From assembly GCA_043774925.1 (NCBI GenBank), contig JAYVSZ010000021.1, forward strand, positions 1-24,914: DNA of 24,914 nucleotides. The letters run 5' to 3'. The translations under genes and the position numbers were made by a program. Below, piece by piece: positions 5,592 through 13,585 of the stretch (positions within the stretch are counted from its first letter, which is position 1; each line of letters starts with the position of its first letter). The DNA is from JAYVSZ01 sp043774925 (GTDB lineage Bacteria > Pseudomonadota > Gammaproteobacteria > Burkholderiales > Methylophilaceae). Under the pieces are notes generated by a model. That model saw nothing but the letters and a program-made list of their open reading frames with translations. It was not told the origin of the DNA and did no database searches.

Positions 5592-7481
5592 ATGGCTCTT
5601 CTACAAATCTCAGAACCTGGGCAATCCACCGCGCCACATCAGCACAAATTAGCTGTGGGCATTGATCTTGGCACCACCAACTCACTGGTGGCCACGGTGC
5701 GCAGTGGTTCAGCTAGTATATTAGTAGATGCGGATGGTCACGCGCTATTGCCTTCTGTAGTGCGTTATTTGGCTGATGGCAATATAGACGTCGGTTATAA
5801 CGCACAAGCAAGCCAAAGTATTGACCCACAAAACACCATCATCTCCGCCAAGCGCTATATGGGGCGCGGTTTAAAGGATATTGACGTTTCGAATCAGCCG
5901 TATAAATTTGTTGAATCTGACGGCATGATTCAGATTGAAACGCGCGCAGGTGTTAAAAGTCCAGTAGAAGTTTCTGCCGAAATTTTAAAAGCACTTAAAA
6001 CGCGTGCAGAAAAATCACTTGGGTTAGAAAAAGACAGTCCAGAATTGGTTGGCGCAGTGATTACCGTGCCCGCTTATTTTGATGACGCACAGCGCCAAGC
6101 CACCAAAGACGCGGCACGGCTGGCAGGCTTAAATGTGCTGCGCTTGCTTAACGAGCCTACTGCTGCCGCAGTAGCTTACGGCTTAGATAACGCCGCTGAA
6201 GGCACGTATGTCATCTACGATTTAGGCGGTGGCACGTTTGATATTTCCATTCTCAAACTCAGCAAAGGTGTGTTTGAGGTACTTGCTACAAACGGCGACA
6301 GCGCGCTCGGCGGTGACGATTTTGACCGTCGTATTTTTTGTTGGATGTTAGAAGAGAGTAAGTGCAAGCCTGTGAACGCACAAGATACGCGTACGCTTTT
6401 AACTAAATCTCGCGAAGCTAAAGAATGGCTCACAGACCATGCTAGCGCTCAAGTTACCAGTATTTTAAGCACTGGTGAAGTACTTAATTTAACGCTAACA
6501 ACACAACAATTTAACGAACTCACACAAACATTAGTCGCTAAAACTATCAGCCCTGTTAAAAAAGCATTGCGCGATGCACAATTATGTATCGACGATATTC
6601 ATGGCGTAGTGATGGTGGGCGGTGCAACGCGCATGCCGCAAATTCGCTTGGCGGTCGCGGACTTTTTCAAACAAGCGCCTCTCACCAATTTAGACCCAGA
6701 TAAAGTTGTGGCGCTGGGCGCTGCGATTCAAGCCAATACGCTGGCGGGCAACCGTAGCGATAATGATTTGCTGCTGCTTGATGTGATTCCGCTTTCGCTC
6801 GGCCTTGAAACCATGGGCGGCTTGGTGGAGAAAATTATTCCCCGCAATAGCACCTTGCCAATTGCGCGTGCGCAAGAGTTCACCACCTTTAAAGATGGCC
6901 AAACCGCCATGAGCATTCACGTGCTGCAAGGCGAGCGCGAGCTGGTCACCGATTGCCGCTCGCTTGCGCAATTTGAGTTGCGCGGCATTCCACCCATGGT
7001 GGCTGGGGCGACACGCATTAGGGTGGCCTTTACTGTGGATGCCGATGGTTTGCTGAGCGTTTCTGCGCGTGAAACTGGTAGCAATGTTGAGGCAAATATT
7101 GTGGTTAAACCAAGCTACGGCTTATCTGAGGAGCAAATGCTGGCCATGCTAAAATCGAGCTTTGGTGCAGCTGAAAGTGATAAACAAGCACGCGCTTTGG
7201 CCGAAGCAATCGTTGATGCAAAAAGTTTACTGCAGGCCATTGAGGCAGCGCTTGAGAAAGATGGCGATTTACTCAATCAAAGCGAGTTAAATATGCTCCG
7301 AGAGAAAATGGCCGCCCTAGAAGCCAATATCCATGCGGGTGCTGGCTTAGGTCTTGCCGATGCTATTATGACTAGTACGCAAGAATTGAATTTAGCCAGT
7401 GAAAATTTTGCCGCCAAGCGCATGGATAAAAGCGTGACGAAAGCGCTTGCTGGCAAAGATGTGAACGAGCTCAATCTTTAG
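5592..7481 (+). CDS. hscA: Fe-S assembly chaperone HscA (Hsp70 class)
   Basis: ATP-dependent Hsp70-type chaperone specialised for IscU; with HscB it drives cluster release. At 629 residues it is slightly longer than the 616 of E. coli HscA. It opens with the family hallmark MALLQISEPG, then the nucleotide-binding domain with DLGTTN (25-30) and DLGGGTFD (210-217), the linker and start of the substrate domain at DVIPLSLG (397-404), and an alpha-helical lid. Start chosen by the hallmark N-terminus, three bases after hscB. A repeat element follows its stop. Confidence 0.97.
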   Translation: MALLQISEPGQSTAPHQHKLAVGIDLGTTNSLVATVRSGSASILVDADGHALLPSVVRYLADGNIDVGYNAQASQSIDPQNTIISAKRYMGRGLKDIDVSNQPYKFVESDGMIQIETRAGVKSPVEVSAEILKALKTRAEKSLGLEKDSPELVGAVITVPAYFDDAQRQATKDAARLAGLNVLRLLNEPTAAAVAYGLDNAAEGTYVIYDLGGGTFDISILKLSKGVFEVLATNGDSALGGDDFDRRIFCWMLEESKCKPVNAQDTRTLLTKSREAKEWLTDHASAQVTSILSTGEVLNLTLTTQQFNELTQTLVAKTISPVKKALRDAQLCIDDIHGVVMVGGATRMPQIRLAVADFFKQAPLTNLDPDKVVALGAAIQANTLAGNRSDNDLLLLDVIPLSLGLETMGGLVEKIIPRNSTLPIARAQEFTTFKDGQTAMSIHVLQGERELVTDCRSLAQFELRGIPPMVAGATRIRVAFTVDADGLLSVSARETGSNVEANIVVKPSYGLSEEQMLAMLKSSFGAAESDKQARALAEAIVDAKSLLQAIEAALEKDGDLLNQSELNMLREKMAALEANIHAGAGLGLADAIMTSTQELNLASENFAAKRMDKSVTKALAGKDVNELNL

Positions 7482-7483
7482 CC

Positions 7484-7569
7484 TGTCATTCTGAGGCTTG
7501 CCAAAGAATCCAGTGATGATTTTACAAATGCTAAAAACCTCTGGATTCTTCGCTAACGCTCAGAATGAC
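7484..7569. repeat. TGTCATTC-type palindromic repeat in the hscA-fdx spacer
   Basis: An inverted repeat with about 30-bp imperfect arms: TGTCATTCTGAGGCTTGCCA on the left and, read from the right on the other strand, CGTCATTCTGAGCGTTAGCG; both arms continue with AAGAATCCAG. The TGTCATTC ends are shared with the element at 4505-4568, but the interiors differ, so they are probably subfamilies. It starts two bases after the hscA stop. Confidence 0.75.
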
Positions 7570-7607
7570 GGATATTAAAAAAGATAAATTGAAGTAAGAA
7601 AGAAAAT

Positions 7608-7949
7608 ATGCCACAAATTATTGTACTTCCACACGTAGAACTCTGCCCAGATGGCGCGGCGATTGAAGCCGCTACTGGTGAATCCATTTGTGATGTGTTA
7701 CTTAAAAATGACATTGATATTGACCACGCCTGCGACCAAGTATGCGCCTGCACCACCTGCCACGTGATTGTGCGTGAGGGCTACAAAAGCCTAAACGAAG
7801 CGCAAGAAAACGAAGAGGATTTGCTGGATAAAGCTTGGGGTTTAGAGCCACTTTCGCGCCTAAGCTGCCAAGCGATTGTTGGCACGACTGATTTAGTGGT
7901 AGAAATTCCTAAATACAGCATTAATATGGCCAAAGAAGGCCATCGCTAG
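7608..7949 (+). CDS. fdx: ISC-type [2Fe-2S] ferredoxin
   Basis: Adrenodoxin-like ferredoxin that gives electrons for cluster assembly on IscU. The 113 residues contain ligand cysteines Cys42, Cys48, Cys51 (ACDQVCACTTC) and Cys87 (RLSCQAI), with the extra Cys46 also found in E. coli Fdx. The acidic stretch NEAQENEEDLLDKA is the usual partner-docking surface. It is the last gene of the operon: only three bases separate its stop from that of the converging carbonic anhydrase, and no iscX is present. Confidence 0.96.
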   Translation: MPQIIVLPHVELCPDGAAIEAATGESICDVLLKNDIDIDHACDQVCACTTCHVIVREGYKSLNEAQENEEDLLDKAWGLEPLSRLSCQAIVGTTDLVVEIPKYSINMAKEGHR

Positions 7950-7952
7950 CGC

Positions 7953-8591
7953 TTACATAACAAGCGTATCCTGCAAAAAGCGTACTTCGCCATTCGATAA
8001 ATTGTAAATCCCGCCAATAATCGCGACCTGTTTTTGCTCAATCAACAGCTTAATAATGTCGCTGGTTTTTAAAATCTCATCAATTTGATGGCGCACGCTC
8101 AATTCACACACTTTCGCGACAAAGTCGACATTGCTTGAATCTCTCGCCGTTTTTATGGTTTGCTCTTGATTGACTGCAGGTTTAATCAGCTCCAAAATCG
8201 TGCCGATATGCCCATCTTGAAAATCATCGCACGCCGCCTTCACCGCACCGCAACTGGTGTGACCGAGTACGACCACCAATTTACTGCCTAAATATTTAGA
8301 GCTAAATTCTAAACTGCCAATCGCTTTATCCGAAGCAATATTGCCCGCCAAACGCACACTAAACACGTCGCCAAGTGCTTGATCAAACACCATTTCTACA
8401 GGCGCACGCGAATCGCTACAGCTTAAAATAGAAGTAAATGGGTGCTGCTTATCTTTGGTAATGTTCACCAAGCTTTGCAAATCTTTGTTCGAGCTTAAAT
8501 TATTCACAAAGCGATGATTGCCCTCAATTAAAATATCAAGCGCCTCTTGTGGCGTCATTTTATCGCGGTCTAAAAGCGGGTGTTTGTACAT
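7953..8591 (-). CDS. Beta-class carbonic anhydrase
   Basis: Zinc enzyme interconverting CO2 and bicarbonate, probably cytosolic. The 212-residue protein shows zinc ligands Cys58 (CSDSR, with Asp60 and Arg62), His111 and Cys114 (GHTSCGAV). It has no signal peptide. The start at 8591 gives MYKHPLLDRDK; a second in-frame ATG 11 codons later (8558) is possible, and no strong Shine-Dalgarno decides between them. It has its own -10 and converges on fdx with nearly abutting stops. In a methylotroph such an enzyme would supply bicarbonate for carboxylation, but that role is inferred. Confidence 0.93.
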   Translation of the reverse strand: MYKHPLLDRDKMTPQEALDILIEGNHRFVNNLSSNKDLQSLVNITKDKQHPFTSILSCSDSRAPVEMVFDQALGDVFSVRLAGNIASDKAIGSLEFSSKYLGSKLVVVLGHTSCGAVKAACDDFQDGHIGTILELIKPAVNQEQTIKTARDSSNVDFVAKVCELSVRHQIDEILKTSDIIKLLIEQKQVAIIGGIYNLSNGEVRFLQDTLVM

Positions 8592-8619
8592 GTGGGCTAC
8601 CTAAATTTCAGTTAACCTA

Positions 8620-8625
8620 ATTATA
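8620..8625 (-). promoter_or_regulatory. Candidate -10 element of the carbonic anhydrase gene
   Basis: TATAAT on the minus strand, about 30 bp upstream of the ATG at 8591, directly after the terminator of the preceding minus-strand gene. No convincing -35 is seen. Confidence 0.4.
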
Positions 8626-8643
8626 CCTTACTTAGCAAAGGAC

Positions 8644-8668
8644 AAAAAACCCGCTTGCGCGGGCTTTA
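8644..8668 (-). terminator. Intrinsic terminator of the DUF2490 gene
   Basis: On the minus strand a CCCGC-GCAA-GCGGG hairpin is followed by six T residues (8644-8649), about 20 bp after the stop of the gene ending at 8687. Classical Rho-independent form; the loop GCAA is a GNRA tetraloop. Confidence 0.85.
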
Positions 8669-8686
8669 AAGGAAATGCTGACAGTA

Positions 8687-9373
8687 CTAAAATGTGAATG
8701 CTAATGTACCAGAAAGCACATGGTTCATTTTGTCGATTGGTGTGCTGTTTACATATTGATTCAAATAGCCAGCTTCCATTTTTGCATGCGGGTTAAACAC
8801 GTATCCCGCCCCCAAAAACAGGCGGTTTTGATCAAAGCCGCCGCGCACACCCCAATCGGTGTGATTCAAATTCATAAACAACTCGTCTGAAACAATCAAA
8901 GATAACTTAGGATTAACCTCCAGCGGCATGCTGGCTTTAAGCATTTGGCGCAGGCGAAAACCTGTCTCTTTTCCGCTATCCAAGCGCCGCTCTTCTAGGC
9001 GCGTTCTATTTTGTATTGTTACCTTGTCAATTGGATCAAACGTATAACTATATTGCTGCCACAAACGATCTTCATCAAAAGTGGCTTTTTTTGCGGGGTG
9101 ATTTACAATTTTCTCATAGCCAAACCAAACGCTGCTTTTAGCGTCAAGCTTATAAAATATGGCTGGGCGGATAATCAACTGGTTTAATTTATCGCCCTCT
9201 TCACGCCAGCGAGGTTGCACTTCTGCAGACCAGTTAAAGCCCGTATCGCCCAACTTACCTTGGGCGCTTACGCCAAGCCAAATTGCGCCATCCTCTTTGG
9301 TTTGCGCGCTTGCTGGCAAGCTCATTAAGTTATTTAACAATACAAATAATGCAATAACGCTTAACTTCTTCAT
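8687..9373 (-). CDS. DUF2490-type outer-membrane protein
   Basis: A 228-residue exported protein of unknown function. A signal peptide (MKKLSVIALFVLLNNLMSLP followed by ASA) should be cleaved at about residue 23. The remainder alternates polar and aromatic residues as in beta-strands (for example WSAEVQPRWREEGD and TIQNRTRLEERR) and ends in LAFTF, the terminal-phenylalanine signal recognised by the BAM machinery. The pattern, including R-x-R-x-E-x-R repeats, fits DUF2490 predicted beta-barrels. Start supported by GGGGA seven bases upstream of the ATG, and a TATAAT at 9401-9406 on the same strand. It stands alone between two terminators. No Pho-like box is visible upstream. Confidence 0.75.
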   Translation of the reverse strand: MKKLSVIALFVLLNNLMSLPASAQTKEDGAIWLGVSAQGKLGDTGFNWSAEVQPRWREEGDKLNQLIIRPAIFYKLDAKSSVWFGYEKIVNHPAKKATFDEDRLWQQYSYTFDPIDKVTIQNRTRLEERRLDSGKETGFRLRQMLKASMPLEVNPKLSLIVSDELFMNLNHTDWGVRGGFDQNRLFLGAGYVFNPHAKMEAGYLNQYVNSTPIDKMNHVLSGTLAFTF

Positions 9374-9465
9374 CTAAATCCCCAACTTAATTAAGCGCAC
9401 ATTATATAAGCTAAATAATGGTCGGGTTAGAATGATTAATCATAAGCATATATGCGCAGTGACAT

Positions 9466-9491
9466 AAAAAACCCGCCGAAGCGGGTTTTTT
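9466..9491. terminator. Bidirectional-form terminator after the porin gene
   Basis: A symmetrical A6-CCCGC-loop-GCGGG-T6 structure, 14 bp beyond the porin stop. On the minus strand, which the porin uses, the loop is TTCG, giving a very stable cUUCGg tetraloop hairpin followed by six U. It could work in both directions, but no plus-strand gene reads into it. Confidence 0.9.
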
Positions 9492-9504
9492 GTGATGCTT
9501 AACC

Positions 9505-11019
9505 TTAAAACTTGTAAGTCAAATCTAATTGGTACAAATCAAAGTCATTCCAGTTCAAGGCAATATCATTGGCCGCACCAGCAGTACCTAAAGCACTGTT
9601 TTTACGCTTAGCGTGACCGTAAGCAAAGTTCACATACACATTATCAGCTACGTTGTATTGTGTTTTCAGCACTACGCCTTTTGTATTCACACGTGAATCC
9701 ATAAAGTCCGAATCCACTGCGTTTGGGTCAACTGAGTAAACGCCTACGTCTTGGTACCAAATTCTTGCAGACCAATCACCTTTAGCCATCTTGCCGCCGT
9801 CAAACGATTTAAAGTCAGCTGCAGAACCAACACCTACACCCAGCATCCACGCTGTGTCATCGTTACCAGCAGCTTTGATTTTTGCACGGTCCGCTGCTGG
9901 GGCTGCTGCAATTGCCGCATTGTAACGGTCATCGCCACTCGTGTTATAGACATAATCACCAAACAACTTCATGCCGATACTTTTATCGTTCATATAGAAG
10001 TTAAATTCAGCAGGGATTTCAATAGTGTCTAAATCATTAACCCCAAAAGCATTGATTTGATAGCCACCTGCAGCGGGTACCGCAGCCACAACCGCAGGCA
10101 CACCACCAACAATACCAACGGTAGCCGGAACAGCAGCACTACCCGCACCTTGTGTATTTAAGCCTGGAGTGAACCTACTTCCCACACCACCTTTAGTATT
10201 GTGGTTATATGCACTATAAGTTAAAGCCGCTTTACCATTAGCGTGATCATTAAACGCGTACTTTACACCGCCTTGAAAGGCAAAAAGCTCAGTCGTAGTG
10301 GTATCGGTAGTTGTGCTATTGCTAAAATTCTTTCTATCACCCTGATATTGTGCTTGTGCCGCAGTAGCGAAGAAATCGGCATCATTCCATTTGTACGTAA
10401 CCTTTTCTGCCAAACCTTCAAAGTTCAAATCGGCATCCCACACCATTGGTGTTGTGTAAAGTGGGATATTCATACGACCAGCTTCAATTGCTAACCAGTC
10501 TGTCGCCTTCCAACCAATCATCGCTCGTTTAATAAACACGGTTTCTTTATCATTGATGTTAGCTTGAGCGGATTTACCAAAAGTAGCGTTATCTGAACGA
10601 CCATTTGCGCCCATCGCTAAAGCCAAATCAGTGTACCAATCGCCTGATTCGGTTTTAACACCTAAAGTCACTTTGTAACGCCCTCTATTTCTTTGCTCAT
10701 CAACATTACCGCTGGTGGTAGAAGTTGGGCCTGTACCACTACGAGGTTCATAACGCACACGAATATCACCATAAACCGTTGCATTATCAATCGCATCAGA
10801 GATGCCTACTTTGGCTTTTTTCTTTACTTTTTCGTCGGCAATTTTAATGTCTGCCTCACGGCCTTTAAGTAAAGGCAAAGCTTCTTCTTCTGTCAAAATG
10901 CCTTTTGCCACCAAGGCTTGTACCAAATCAAATGTAGAATCGGCCATGGCGTTTGCGCCAAAGCCGAAGAATAATGCGCCTGTAGTAGCGACTACCACGT
11001 TTTTTAATTTCAAATTCAT
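9505..11019 (-). CDS. Putative porin with predicted Pho-box control
   Basis: A 504-residue outer-membrane protein. A signal peptide ends at about residue 26 (GANAMA), followed by a short helical segment (FDLVQALVAKGILTEEEALP), then a long beta-barrel (from VYGDIRVRYE) closing with DLYQLDLTYKF, whose final Phe is the usual barrel signature. The N-terminal layout and RYE/VWDADLNFEG elements resemble the 'putative porin' family (Porin_5) and more loosely the OprO/OprP group. A low-complexity Ala/Val/Gly-rich segment (around AAVPATVGIVGGVPAVVAAV) is probably an external loop. GGGAG lies eight bases before the ATG. The promoter carries a Pho box, so a role in phosphate or anion entry during starvation is likely but unproven. 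Confidence 0.85.
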   Translation of the reverse strand: MNLKLKNVVVATTGALFFGFGANAMADSTFDLVQALVAKGILTEEEALPLLKGREADIKIADEKVKKKAKVGISDAIDNATVYGDIRVRYEPRSGTGPTSTTSGNVDEQRNRGRYKVTLGVKTESGDWYTDLALAMGANGRSDNATFGKSAQANINDKETVFIKRAMIGWKATDWLAIEAGRMNIPLYTTPMVWDADLNFEGLAEKVTYKWNDADFFATAAQAQYQGDRKNFSNSTTTDTTTTELFAFQGGVKYAFNDHANGKAALTYSAYNHNTKGGVGSRFTPGLNTQGAGSAAVPATVGIVGGVPAVVAAVPAAGGYQINAFGVNDLDTIEIPAEFNFYMNDKSIGMKLFGDYVYNTSGDDRYNAAIAAAPAADRAKIKAAGNDDTAWMLGVGVGSAADFKSFDGGKMAKGDWSARIWYQDVGVYSVDPNAVDSDFMDSRVNTKGVVLKTQYNVADNVYVNFAYGHAKRKNSALGTAGAANDIALNWNDFDLYQLDLTYKF

Positions 11020-11059
11020 CGAATTGCTCCCTTAAATTAGTCTTAAATTACAACGGGGC

Positions 11060-11094
11060 AATTTTGATGTTTTAATATGACAGTTTGATGACAC
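11060..11094 (-). promoter_or_regulatory. PhoB box and promoter of the porin gene
   Basis: The minus strand reads GTGTCATCAAACTGTCAT (11094-11077): two TGTCAT heptamer cores 11 bp apart with an A/T-rich 4-bp spacer, very close to the E. coli pstS Pho box. A weak -10 (CAAAAT, 11061-11066) follows 9 bp after the second repeat, the same arrangement as at pstS in this window. The leader to the porin ATG is about 35 nt. Confidence 0.75.
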
Positions 11095-11300
11095 AAACGG
11101 AAAAATGGATAGTGCGTTGCTGAAAAACAACACCCCAAATGAATAAAAAATACTCAATCAATTCATTGTGTTAAATAAAAAATGCGTGTTTCTAAAGTGT
11201 TTCAATAAAAAGCAAGAAGACTAGTTCTTTTAAAAATTTTGTCACAATTCAGCAGTTGATTATCGTTTCAGGCTTGGCCCGTAATCTTTAAAAACATCAA
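11095..11300. other. AT-rich intergenic stretch, nothing recognised
   Basis: Between the porin promoter and the repeat near the lysS end. No open frame of substance, no paired Pho heptamers, no strong terminator and no tRNA-like fold was seen. A lone TGTCAC near 11238 has no partner 11 bp away. Confidence 0.5.
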
Positions 11301-11328
11301 GAGGCTGAATCAAGTTCAGCATGGCAGG
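11301..11328. repeat. Half copy of a CATNCNGAACTTGATTC-type repeat near the lysS 3' end
   Basis: On the minus strand the sequence CATGCTGAACTTGATTCAGC resembles the left half of the iscU-iscA element (CATTCCGAACTTGATTCGGA). It forms a GCTGAA/TTCAGC hairpin about 40 bp after the lysS stop, followed by CTCTTGATGTTTTT. It may act as a weak lysS terminator; the U-run is too far from the stem for a classical one. Confidence 0.45.
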
Positions 11329-11357
11329 CGCCATTGAAATTTTAAAATAGCTTGCTA

Positions 11358-12896
11358 CTAAACTTCTGGCCGCATATGCGGAAACAGAATCACATCACGA
11401 ATACTTGGTGAATCTGTCAGCAACATCACTAATCGGTCAATGCCAATGCCACAGCCGCCTGTGGGCGGCATGCCATATTCCAGCGCGCGGATAAAATCGG
11501 CATCGTAATACATCGCCTCTGCATCGCCTGCTTCTTTGGCTTTCATCTGCGCGTGGAAGCGCGCCGCTTGGTCTTCTGCGTCGTTTAGCTCGCTAAAACC
11601 ATTGGCAATTTCTCGGCCTGTCACAAACAACTCAAAACGCTCGGTAATTTCCGGGTTTTTGTCACTCGCGCGGGCAAGCGGCGAAACTTCGACCGGATAA
11701 TCAATAATATAAGTCGGGTTCCACAATTGCGACTCGGCCGTCACTTCAAACAAGCTCAGTTGCAATGCGCCTAAGCCCGCATGTTCAAACGGTTTCTCGC
11801 CATATTTTAAGATTTCTTTACGCAAGAAATCCGCATCATTTAACTGCTCAAGTGTATATTGTGGCGCGTATTTTTGAATCGCGCCGACAATGGTCAAACG
11901 CTCAAACGGTTTGCTAAAATCCACTTCTTTGCCATCATACTGCACCACTGCAGAGCCGCATGCAGCAAGGGCCGCAGCACGAATGCAGCGTTCGGTAAAA
12001 TCCATCAACCACAAATAATCGGTATAAGCCGCGTAGAATTCCATCATGGTGAACTCTGGATTATGGCGAACGCTCAAGCCTTCGTTACGGAAATTGCGGT
12101 TCACCTCAAACACACGCTCAAAACCGCCTACCACAAGGCGTTTTAAATAAAGCTCGGGCGCAATGCGCATAAACATTTGCATATCAAGCGCGTTATGATG
12201 CGTGATAAATGGTTTGGCCGATGCGCCGCCAGGAATAGGATGCAGCATAGGCGTTTCGACTTCTAAAAATTCGTTTTCAATCATAAAGTTACGAATGGCC
12301 GAAACCACTTTGCTGCGCGCAATAAAGGTCGCACGGGTTTCTTCGCTTACAATCAAATCCACATAACGTTGGCGATATTTAGTTTCTTGATCGGCCAAGC
12401 CGTGAAATTTTTCTGGTAACGGACGTAGCGATTTTGTGAGCAAACGCAGTTCGGAAACCTTCACCGAAAGCTCGCCCGTTTTGGTTTTAAACAACACGCC
12501 TTTAGCTGCGATAATATCGCCCAAATCCCAGTGTTTAAAGCTTTCGTAAGTCGCTTCATCCAAGTTAGAACTGCCAATAAAAAGCTGAATGCGACCGCTG
12601 GCATCTTGTACCGTGGCAAAGCTCGCCTTGCCCATCACGCGCTTCAACATCATGCGCCCTGCGATACTCACATGCGCCGCTTTTGGGTCAAGCACATCGT
12701 TTTCAAACCCGCCAAACTCCGCATGGATATTGGCTGCCAGCGCATCTGGTTTAAAATCATTTGGAAACGCCGCACTGTTATTTTCTTTCGCCTGCGCGCG
12801 AATGGCTTTGAGCTTTTCGCGACGCTCTTGCATGACGTGATTTTCGTCTATTGTCGGGTTAGCTTCTAGTATTGATGCTGGTGTTGGTTCGGTCAT
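11358..12896 (-). CDS. lysS: Lysyl-tRNA synthetase, class II
   Basis: Attaches lysine to tRNA-Lys. About 512 residues from ATG 12896 (MTEPTPASILEANPT); a TTG four codons upstream (12908) is possible but has no ribosome site. An N-terminal OB-fold anticodon domain (VSIAGRMMLKRVMGKASFAT) is followed by the class II catalytic domain with motif 2 (FRNEGLSVRHNPEFTMMEFY) and motif 3 (GCGIGIDRLVMLLTDSPSI) close to the end (ILFPHMRPE). Lies downstream of the esterase and prfB in the same orientation; prfB-lysS linkage is also known in E. coli. Confidence 0.97.
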   Translation of the reverse strand: MTEPTPASILEANPTIDENHVMQERREKLKAIRAQAKENNSAAFPNDFKPDALAANIHAEFGGFENDVLDPKAAHVSIAGRMMLKRVMGKASFATVQDASGRIQLFIGSSNLDEATYESFKHWDLGDIIAAKGVLFKTKTGELSVKVSELRLLTKSLRPLPEKFHGLADQETKYRQRYVDLIVSEETRATFIARSKVVSAIRNFMIENEFLEVETPMLHPIPGGASAKPFITHHNALDMQMFMRIAPELYLKRLVVGGFERVFEVNRNFRNEGLSVRHNPEFTMMEFYAAYTDYLWLMDFTERCIRAAALAACGSAVVQYDGKEVDFSKPFERLTIVGAIQKYAPQYTLEQLNDADFLRKEILKYGEKPFEHAGLGALQLSLFEVTAESQLWNPTYIIDYPVEVSPLARASDKNPEITERFELFVTGREIANGFSELNDAEDQAARFHAQMKAKEAGDAEAMYYDADFIRALEYGMPPTGGCGIGIDRLVMLLTDSPSIRDVILFPHMRPEV

Positions 12897-12964
12897 TGCT
12901 TCACTCAAATATAAAATCGGAAAAATTCAAAAATGGCATTTTAACACTCTTATTGCAGCAGCGT

Positions 12965-13585
12965 TTATTTCAAGAATCCTTGTACTTTCAGCGCTTCGTT
13001 TATGGTTTCTGCCAGTTTTTGGTAACCCTGCGCATTTGGGTGAATCGGATCGGCTTTCAATTCATTGTGCTCAAGCACATCAGAAAGCACATCGGCAATT
13101 ACCGCCGTATCCGTTTCTTTACCAAGCTGCTCAAACATCGGGTCGTCCGAAAGGCCGCCAATTGCCGCGCCAAATAAGCTAGCTTTAGGAATTGCCAGCA
13201 GAATGGTGGGAATTTGCTTTTGTTTAATGGTTAAAAGTATCTTTTTAAGATTGCCAATGGTTTGCTCGCGCGGTACATGGTGCAAAAAATCATTACCGCC
13301 AAGTTCAACCAAAACCAATTTCGGCGTATTCGCTTCTAGCAACTCTGGCAGGCGCGCGAGCCCCATTTCGGTCGTGTCGCCTGGCACACCTGCGTTGACG
13401 ATGTTCCAGCGCGTTTTTGCCGCAAGCAAAGCGGGATAATCCTCACCCCAATTAGCGCCTGTGCCGTAACTAATGCTATCGCCAAGCACTAGCACTGTTG
13501 CGCCTGCTGGGATTGCCTCGTGTTGTTTAACGTGGCTGCAAGCCAATAACAACAAGGAAAGCAACATTACAAAATATTTAGCCAT
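12965..13585 (-). CDS. GDSL/SGNH esterase, TesA-like, predicted lipoprotein
   Basis: A 206-residue SGNH hydrolase resembling arylesterase / lysophospholipase TesA. Block I is VLGDSISYGTG (nucleophile Ser37), block II the Gly in NAGVPGDTT, block III GGND, and block V DPIHPN with the Asp-x-x-His pair. Unlike periplasmic TesA of E. coli, the leader MAKYFVMLLSLLLLACSH ends in a lipobox (LLAC), so Cys16 is likely lipidated and the enzyme membrane-anchored. Its ATG overlaps the prfB stop by one base (TAATG), implying translational coupling. Natural substrate unknown; acyl esters are expected. Confidence 0.9.
   Translation of the reverse strand: MAKYFVMLLSLLLLACSHVKQHEAIPAGATVLVLGDSISYGTGANWGEDYPALLAAKTRWNIVNAGVPGDTTEMGLARLPELLEANTPKLVLVELGGNDFLHHVPREQTIGNLKKILLTIKQKQIPTILLAIPKASLFGAAIGGLSDDPMFEQLGKETDTAVIADVLSDVLEHNELKADPIHPNAQGYQKLAETINEALKVQGFLK

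Noticed and set aside
11236..11260. Additional Pho box upstream of lysS
   Set aside because: Only one TGTCAC is present; nothing similar occurs 11 bp away, and no plus-strand gene would use it.
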